Source of the DNA: Larimichthys crocea | Taxonomy: Eukaryota; Chordata; Actinopteri; Sciaenidae | Direction of reading: 5' to 3' | DNA: 64,000 nt | Assembly (NCBI RefSeq): GCF_000972845.2 | Contig: NC_040022.1 | Span: 2,209,011-2,273,010, forward strand | The notes under the pieces: model-generated | What the model was told of the DNA's origin: nothing | The model's input: only the letters and a program-made list of their open reading frames with translations | The model's database searches: none | Translations under genes and position numbers: made by a program | Shown here: positions 59,701 through 64,000 of the stretch, one piece after another | Layout of the letters: each line of letters begins with the position of its first letter | Position numbering within the stretch: position 1 is the stretch's first letter

Positions 59701-62243
59701 TGGAAGAGGTCATGCTTCATGTCTCCCCTCTGTCTCTGCAGTTGTTGGCGTGGGACAGCCCGGCGCTGATGGATGACTTTGTGGATCTGCTGCCCTCTCT
59801 GGTCACAGCTGGAACTGCAGTGGAGCTCCTCCACACTCTGCTGGACCTGCCCTGTCTCTCTGCCACTCTGGTTTTACAACACAGGTGCACACACACACAC
59901 ACACACACTTCAGACAGCTGTCACTTGTTTTTACCACCATCTTACTTCATGTGTGTGTCTGTGTGTTGCAGGTCAGCTGCTTTGCCCATCGCTGAGTCCA
60001 GTGCCCGTGGCCTCCTGTCACTCGATGCATTTCGAAGCCCTTCTTTCCGAGGACTTTTCCTCTTCTTGCTTCGAGGCGAAGCAGGTTCAGGTAACGCAGT
60101 CAGGGTGTCTTATTTACCTCTAACTTCACTATAATGTGGACAAATGTGTCTACAGCTGCACTGTTGTTGAGCAGTCTGTTGTCCGTGGTTTGAATCACTG
60201 TGTTTCCCTTTTTTTCCCCCGCACAGGCGACACAATCGACCGGCTGAACACGCTCCACGAGCTGCTGGCCGAGGCTGCCGATTGGCCGAGAGTCGTCCAG
60301 TGTGCGCAGAGCGTCCCTGTGCTGTTGCACATTTTTTTCAACACAGTCATCACGGTGAAGAGACGTTAAATGTTACGTCACGGCTGCACATGCTGCGCTT
60401 TAACACGTTTTAGTCTCTAACAGCGCATCTGTTTTGTTTTTTTTAACAGATAGCTGACGAGAAGCTTTTAGCTCACCTGATTCTGGTGATGCTGGAAAGA
60501 AGCAGCCTCCTCCTCAACATCCCGAAATACATCACAGAGACACACAGGTAAGAACAGCAGCAGCAGAGAAGCAAAACGAGGCAGATTTATCTTGATAAAA
60601 TGATTCATGAGTCATAAAACAGTCAACGCAACAAAAAGTAGAAAAGACAGAGATTAGAGGATTGTTACATGTTGAATAGAGTTGTCAGGATGCAGAAAGC
60701 ACCTGAGTGTTCATCAGCCAATAGAAACCCGTGACTTATTATTTGAAATGTCTCAAATCACACGTTGTAAAAACACATGAATCCACACCTTTTCATATTT
60801 TAAAAACCGTACTATTGCGACTCGCTCCTCTCCGCTATCAACAAGAAACATTTCACGCCTTCAGCCCGTCCAGAAGTCAGCAGCTCGGATTCTGACCTGG
60901 TTTTAACAGATGACATCAAATTTCACTGGTTTCAGCTTCCTGTGTGTTTTTAAAAGATTGATTTTAAGATTTTACTGCACCACACTGCCAGAATGTTAAC
61001 CCCGTACGAGCCAGTTTGCAGCCTTAGATCCTCAGGCGGGTCACTTCTAGTTGTTCCGAGGTCGACTCTGGAACGAGCTGACTGAGGAGGCGAGGCTCGC
61101 TGATTCAGTTCTTTTATCACCTTTTTATTCTGTTACTGTTAACCTGACCAACATTTTTAATGTCAGATTTTCCCTTCTGCCCCTTCATGTTACTGCTATT
61201 CTTTTATTTTGAAGTTTCTAGATCATCAATGAACAGCTGGTTTTTAATGTTTCTTTCTTTTCATAGTTTCTGTGGTGTTGCATGTGTTTACTTCTTGATC
61301 TTAACCTGTGTGGCCTCTGTTGGGTCTGCTGCTCTGTAAAGCACTTTGTGAACTCTATATTTGAACTTCACCCACCTCACCTCTCTCTTTCTCTCTCTTC
61401 CAGGGTGTTCAGCTGCCACCTGCTGAAGTTCTGTAAGCTCCACCCGTCTCTTGTGGTGGACCAGTCTCACGAGCTGCTGGAGTTCGCCGGAGCCACCGCC
61501 AACGTCTACAGCAAAGAGGAAATCTACACGCACGTGGTAATGAAGCTGTGTATTCTGGATCCTGTTCAAGCTTTTCTCAAACTTCAGCATCTTTTTTTTT
61601 TTTTTTTGCCCCAGAGTGTTGAAACATCACACAGAACAATAAAAACGTGACCCAAACCGGACACCGAAATAACACTTCACGTGTTTGTCTTCCAGGTGTG
61701 GGTGCTGGGAGAGTATCTCTCTGTGTCATGTGACTCTCGCTGCTCCGTGAAGCTCATCACTTCCTGTTTCGAGGCGCTGGAGGCGGTGCTGTTTGAGATC
61801 ACTTCATCCGCTCCACCACCCGGAGCCGTTTGCCCTGCGCCGAGAGTCGTCACCACTCTGATGAGCGCTCTGGCTAAGCTGGCGTCACGATCACATGACC
61901 TCATACCCAGGTTACTGAGAGCTGCACACGTTTAAGTTCACCTTTTACTCCTCTACATGTCATGTAACTGTGTGTTCACGTCTCTTTCAGGGTGTCTCTC
62001 TTCCTCTCCAAGCTAAGAACGGTAACCCGAGGCGGCTCAGTCGCCTGGTGCTCCGATGAGGACGACCTCGTTGCCATAGTGACGCGAGGTGAGGAGCTGT
62101 GGTCGCTGCTGAAGAGCCCCGGTGTGGCTCAGAGCGTCCTGACCCCGCCTCAACATGTCATGACACCCCAGTGGCACAGAGACACCAACGTGGCCACGCC
62201 GCTTCGACTGCGAGCCCTCACCAACCTCACACAATCACAGTGA
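53738..62243 (+). CDS. ap5z1: adaptor-related protein complex 5 subunit zeta 1
   Basis: AP5Z1 is the zeta subunit of AP-5, which works with SPG11 and SPG15 on late endosomes and lysosomes. Its loss causes spastic paraplegia 48 in people. The 17 coding exons are 53738-53794, 56004-56137, 56225-56556, 56636-56748, 56829-57003, 57130-57183, 58422-58562, 58648-58685, 59230-59392, 59482-59660, 59742-59884, 59972-60090, 60227-60354, 60450-60547, 61404-61536, 61696-61910 and 61991-62243. They give 824 aa (human about 807, from memory). Family strings include [79 protein letters not shown] and [18 protein letters not shown]. The protein is an alpha-solenoid with no enzyme motif. Exon 1 is the least certain. 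Its GAG joins exon 2 only at the second AG of cagggag (56002-56003), because the first AG would break the frame. Confidence 0.95.
53911..54895. repeat. 135-bp satellite-like tandem array, about 7.3 copies
   Basis: Units start with 'ttttaaatgtaatagattac' at 53911, 54045, 54180, 54315, 54450, 54586, 54721 and 54856. Periods are 134, 135, 135, 135, 136, 135 and 135 bp. Copies differ at only a few positions. The array sits in ap5z1 intron 1, about 115 bp after exon 1, and produces an artefactual internally repeated ORF at 54576-54935. Confidence 0.97.
55020..55140. repeat. common fish dispersed repeat fragment
   Basis: 'cttgagcaaggcaccgaacc' followed by 'ccaaccgctcgctgggtggc'. A decayed inverted relative lies at about 58770-58830. 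It is a widespread fish repeat whose family name I cannot give. Confidence 0.55.
55141..56003 (+). other. rest of ap5z1 intron 1
   Basis: Nothing gene-like. It has a short GT tract near 55605-55619 and ends in the exon-2 acceptor. Confidence 0.6.
57184..58421 (+). other. ap5z1 intron 6
   Basis: 1.2 kb without exon signals. It contains the exact 43-bp direct duplication at 57658-57743. Confidence 0.7.
57658..57743. repeat. exact 43-bp tandem duplication
   Basis: 57658-57700 is repeated at 57701-57743 with no visible difference. Each copy ends in a pyrimidine tract plus CAG ('cttaatttctcag'), so the duplication also doubles a cryptic acceptor-like site. Confidence 0.9.
58686..59229 (+). other. 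ap5z1 intron 8 with a dispersed repeat
   Basis: Contains an inverted, decayed relative ('ggtaccttgctcgaggtaac', about 58810-58830) of the repeat at 55020-55140. No exon seen. Confidence 0.55.
59661..59741 (+). other. ap5z1: 81-nt stop-free, in-frame intron of ap5z1
   Basis: It begins gtgaaa and ends cctctgtctctgcag. It is 81 nt, equal to 27 codons, with no stop in the host frame. Removing it restores the family sequence (LLK joined to LLAWDSP). Retention would insert 27 residues. Confidence 0.85.
60820..61375 (+). mobile_element. LINE ORF2 C-terminal and 3'-tail remnant in ap5z1 intron 14
   Basis: The + strand reads [14 protein letters not shown] (about 60858-60900), typical of L2-clade ORF2. 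It ends in 'gctctgtaaagcactttgtg' (61329-61348) and 'aactctatatttgaact', the usual L2 tail. Stops are present. It is sense to ap5z1. Confidence 0.75.
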
Positions 62244-62311
62244 CGCACGAAGCATCAGCATGAAGAAAAACAAATGATGATGAATGATGATTTTTGCACA
62301 TTATTTTTGTA

Positions 62312-62317
62312 AATAAA
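62312..62317 (+). terminator. ap5z1: poly(A) signal of ap5z1
   Basis: AATAAA about 70 nt after the stop codon gives a very short 3' UTR. Confidence 0.75.
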
Positions 62318-62383
62318 CGACTTTCTATGATCGAAGCTTGACGTAATGAAGCACAAAACACACGGTGTAATATAGTGTCTGTC

Positions 62384-62389
62384 TTTAAT
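62384..62389 (-). terminator. mmd2: candidate poly(A) signal of mmd2
   Basis: ATTAAA on the minus strand, about 70 bp from the ap5z1 AATAAA. The two genes would end tail to tail almost without spacing. Confidence 0.4.
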
Positions 62390-63793
62390 ACAGTGAAAAT
62401 AAAAATTTTGTACAAAATAGATCATCTGATTTTTAAAAAACACTTCCTGAGTAACAGAAACAGTTAAACTACTGAAGAAAACCTGCAGGTGTGATCTACA
62501 CAGTGTTCAAAGAAGTATAAAAATCTGCACATATATATATAATTTACATGTATAACATGCCCGTGTGTTAATTCTGCCATATTCAGACGATTTTAGGAAA
62601 TTCATTCAACACTGCTGCTGATGGAAAAGTGCTCGGGGATTAAGGTGCATTCAGACTGGATCGGACGCCGCAGAGATTATCTGACACTGTGTCTGTTTGT
62701 GCTGAACGTAACCGCTGTGAAACGATCAGGAAATAACTTTTTATTTTGCTGATTAACCGTCTTTATCGATGTTTGTGCTCGCTCACTCTCATTCACTGTC
62801 TACGTCGCTCAACCACTCGCTCTCACAAACCAAATTAAACTTGTGTCGCTATTTTGCAGCATAAATTGAGAGTCAGACTCAGATTTAGAAGCTGGGTACA
62901 TGAGATAAACAAAGCCAGAGCACAACAGGTAGACTATCAGAGTTTAGTCCATGAATCCAGCTGGATAGTCCAAGTTTCAGAGACATTTCTGTGGAGGTTT
63001 GACTGATCTGAGCGTCTGATCGGTGTCCGCAGTATGACGTTGGGCTGCGTTTATTTCAAAAGTTGGATCCGGCTCAGTTTTCCGCTGTGTTTACTGCAGT
63101 TGATCCCACTCAAATGATTTGGAAAAACCTGCATTTACGCCGCAGCGCCCGTCTGAATGTACCCTGAGAGTGCATCACTTAAACAAAACATAACTGGCAA
63201 TCATCGTCCTCTAAAACAAGATAATCAAATAGCCTTGACATTCTTTGTGAATTTAACATTTGACGCAGAGAATAGAGTTAGTGATACATTAGCTCTATGA
63301 TCAGACTTTTTAACTTTGTAAATCACATGGCGAATATAAATCATCTTGACAAAAAGAGGGTCAACTTCCCGTCGGTCCTCTGAGTGACTGTATCATTGTG
63401 TCACCAGTGGCTGAGAAGATGTTTTTTTTTAGCTCAAATACTCTCAGGAGAAAATACAATAACATGAAGTTTCTTTCAGTGAAATGTTTGTCTGTTGTAG
63501 TGCCAACTCTACTCTGTATTTTCATGTTTTGCCGCTGTGCAAAAATGGACAAAACTTGAATAAAATGACAAAACTGTGATACACAGGTTAGAGGAGGGAG
63601 GGTTAGCACCGATGTAAAGGAATGCCTGTGTGGTAAAGTTTGGCACGTATGGAGAGGGTGGAGTTACATCACAGTCTCAGATCTGTCAGAGGGAGATCAG
63701 ATGAAGAAAATGACACGTCATCATCAGCATCATCTCCCCTCATAGTCAGTCATGTGACGTGGAAAACACATGATCTCAGGTGGGAGCGGTTAG
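62390..63793 (-). other. mmd2: presumed 3' UTR of mmd2
   Basis: No coding signal on either strand. It includes a full-length family-C inverted-repeat element (about 62640-63175), which would be transcribed as part of the UTR if the poly(A) site at 62384 is used. Confidence 0.45.
62640..63175 (+). mobile_element. family-C element, most complete copy, with terminal inverted repeats
   Basis: The left end 'aaggtgcattcagac' (about 62643) and the right end 'gtctgaatgtaccctgag' (about 63152-63169) are inverted repeats. The inside matches 52000-52395 and, in reverse, 39470-39800. At about 0.53 kb with no coding sequence, it is a MITE, possibly hAT-related by its termini. Confidence 0.75.
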
Positions 63794-64000
63794 TCACCTG
63801 GACGTGTGCAGCAGCGGCCCGGGTAAGTACAGGTACCTCCAGATGGCGTAATAATGAACAGACGCTCCTGCTGCCACGAAAAGATGCCAGATGGCGTGAG
63901 CGAAAGGGACAAGGCCGTCGCTTTTGAAGAAGACTACGCCCACCACGTAGAAGACACCGCCCACTGCCAGCTCACACACACCTGCACGCTCCACCTGGAA
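63794..64000 (-). CDS. mmd2: monocyte-to-macrophage differentiation factor 2 (PAQR family), last exon
   Basis: This is a partial gene cut by the window end. The minus-strand frame ends [20 protein letters not shown], then [34 protein letters not shown] and LLHTSR-stop. The [19 protein letters not shown] and [10 protein letters not shown] strings mark the last two membrane segments of MMD-type progestin and adipoQ receptors. The conserved [10 protein letters not shown] histidines fit the family's proposed metal site. Human MMD2 lies near AP5Z1 on 7p22, which favours mmd2 over mmd. An acceptor-like cag at 63997-63995 or 63984-63981 may start the exon, but the frame is also open to the window edge. 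Function is poorly known. Confidence 0.85.
   Translation of the reverse strand, partial: FQVERAGVCELAVGGVFYVVGVVFFKSDGLVPFAHAIWHLFVAAGASVHYYAIWRYLYLPGPLLHTSR

Overview
This is vertebrate nuclear DNA, almost certainly from a ray-finned (teleost, probably percomorph) fish. The genes are split by short GT-AG introns. Intergenic and intronic DNA is full of CA/GT, GA and tetranucleotide microsatellites, small inverted-repeat elements, Tc1-like remnants and L2/Rex-like LINE fragments. There are no bacterial operons, CRISPR arrays, tRNA or rRNA genes, and I saw no viral gene.

Five protein-coding genes can be read, four of them completely. (1) A secreted C1q/TNF-related protein of the CTRP1/6/8 clade (c1qtnf6-like, + strand, coding exons 9365-9548 and 10122-10675, 245 aa). 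(2) chst12, a Golgi chondroitin 4-O-sulfotransferase (- strand, four coding exons between 20792 and 17318, 415 aa). (3) card11/CARMA1, the CARD-coiled-coil-PDZ-SH3-GUK scaffold of antigen-receptor NF-kB signalling (- strand, 24 coding exons from 44833 to 29115, 1166 aa; all exon phases join cleanly). (4) ap5z1, the zeta subunit of adaptor complex AP-5 (+ strand, 17 coding exons from 53738 to 62243, 824 aa). (5) The last exon of a PAQR-family gene, mmd2 or its paralogue mmd (- strand, 63794 to beyond the window end). chst12, card11, ap5z1 and mmd2 all lie on human 7p22, so the window is a conserved syntenic block. The genes do not form one pathway: they cover a secreted ligand, glycosaminoglycan sulfation, lymphocyte signalling, endosomal sorting and a membrane receptor-like protein.

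Layout: 1-6.5 kb is repeat-rich intergenic DNA. 6.5-11 kb is the c1qtnf gene. 11-13.7 kb is nested inverted-repeat elements. 13.7-21 (to about 24) kb is chst12 with a probable long 3' UTR and a repeat-built leader. 24.3-28.9 kb is intergenic with two LINE remnants. 29-45 kb is card11, whose introns hold many elements, and its noncoding first exon may lie near 51.3 kb. 45-51 kb is repeats only. 53.6-62.3 kb is ap5z1, with a 135-bp satellite in intron 1. 62.3-64 kb is the convergent 3' end of mmd2.

Most notable points: several tiny upstream ORFs carried by a repeated motif directly ahead of the chst12 start; a perfect 47-bp inverted repeat with a 22-nt loop in a card11 intron; an 81-nt, stop-free, in-frame intron in ap5z1; a long CA tract touching the splice donor of a 70-nt card11 exon; and the linkage of a CTRP1/6/8-type gene to card11, which mirrors C1QTNF1-CARD14 and C1QTNF6-CARD10 in mammals. 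Exon borders were set by hand from splice consensus and reading phase. Repeat family names and family-level comparisons come from memory and were not searched.
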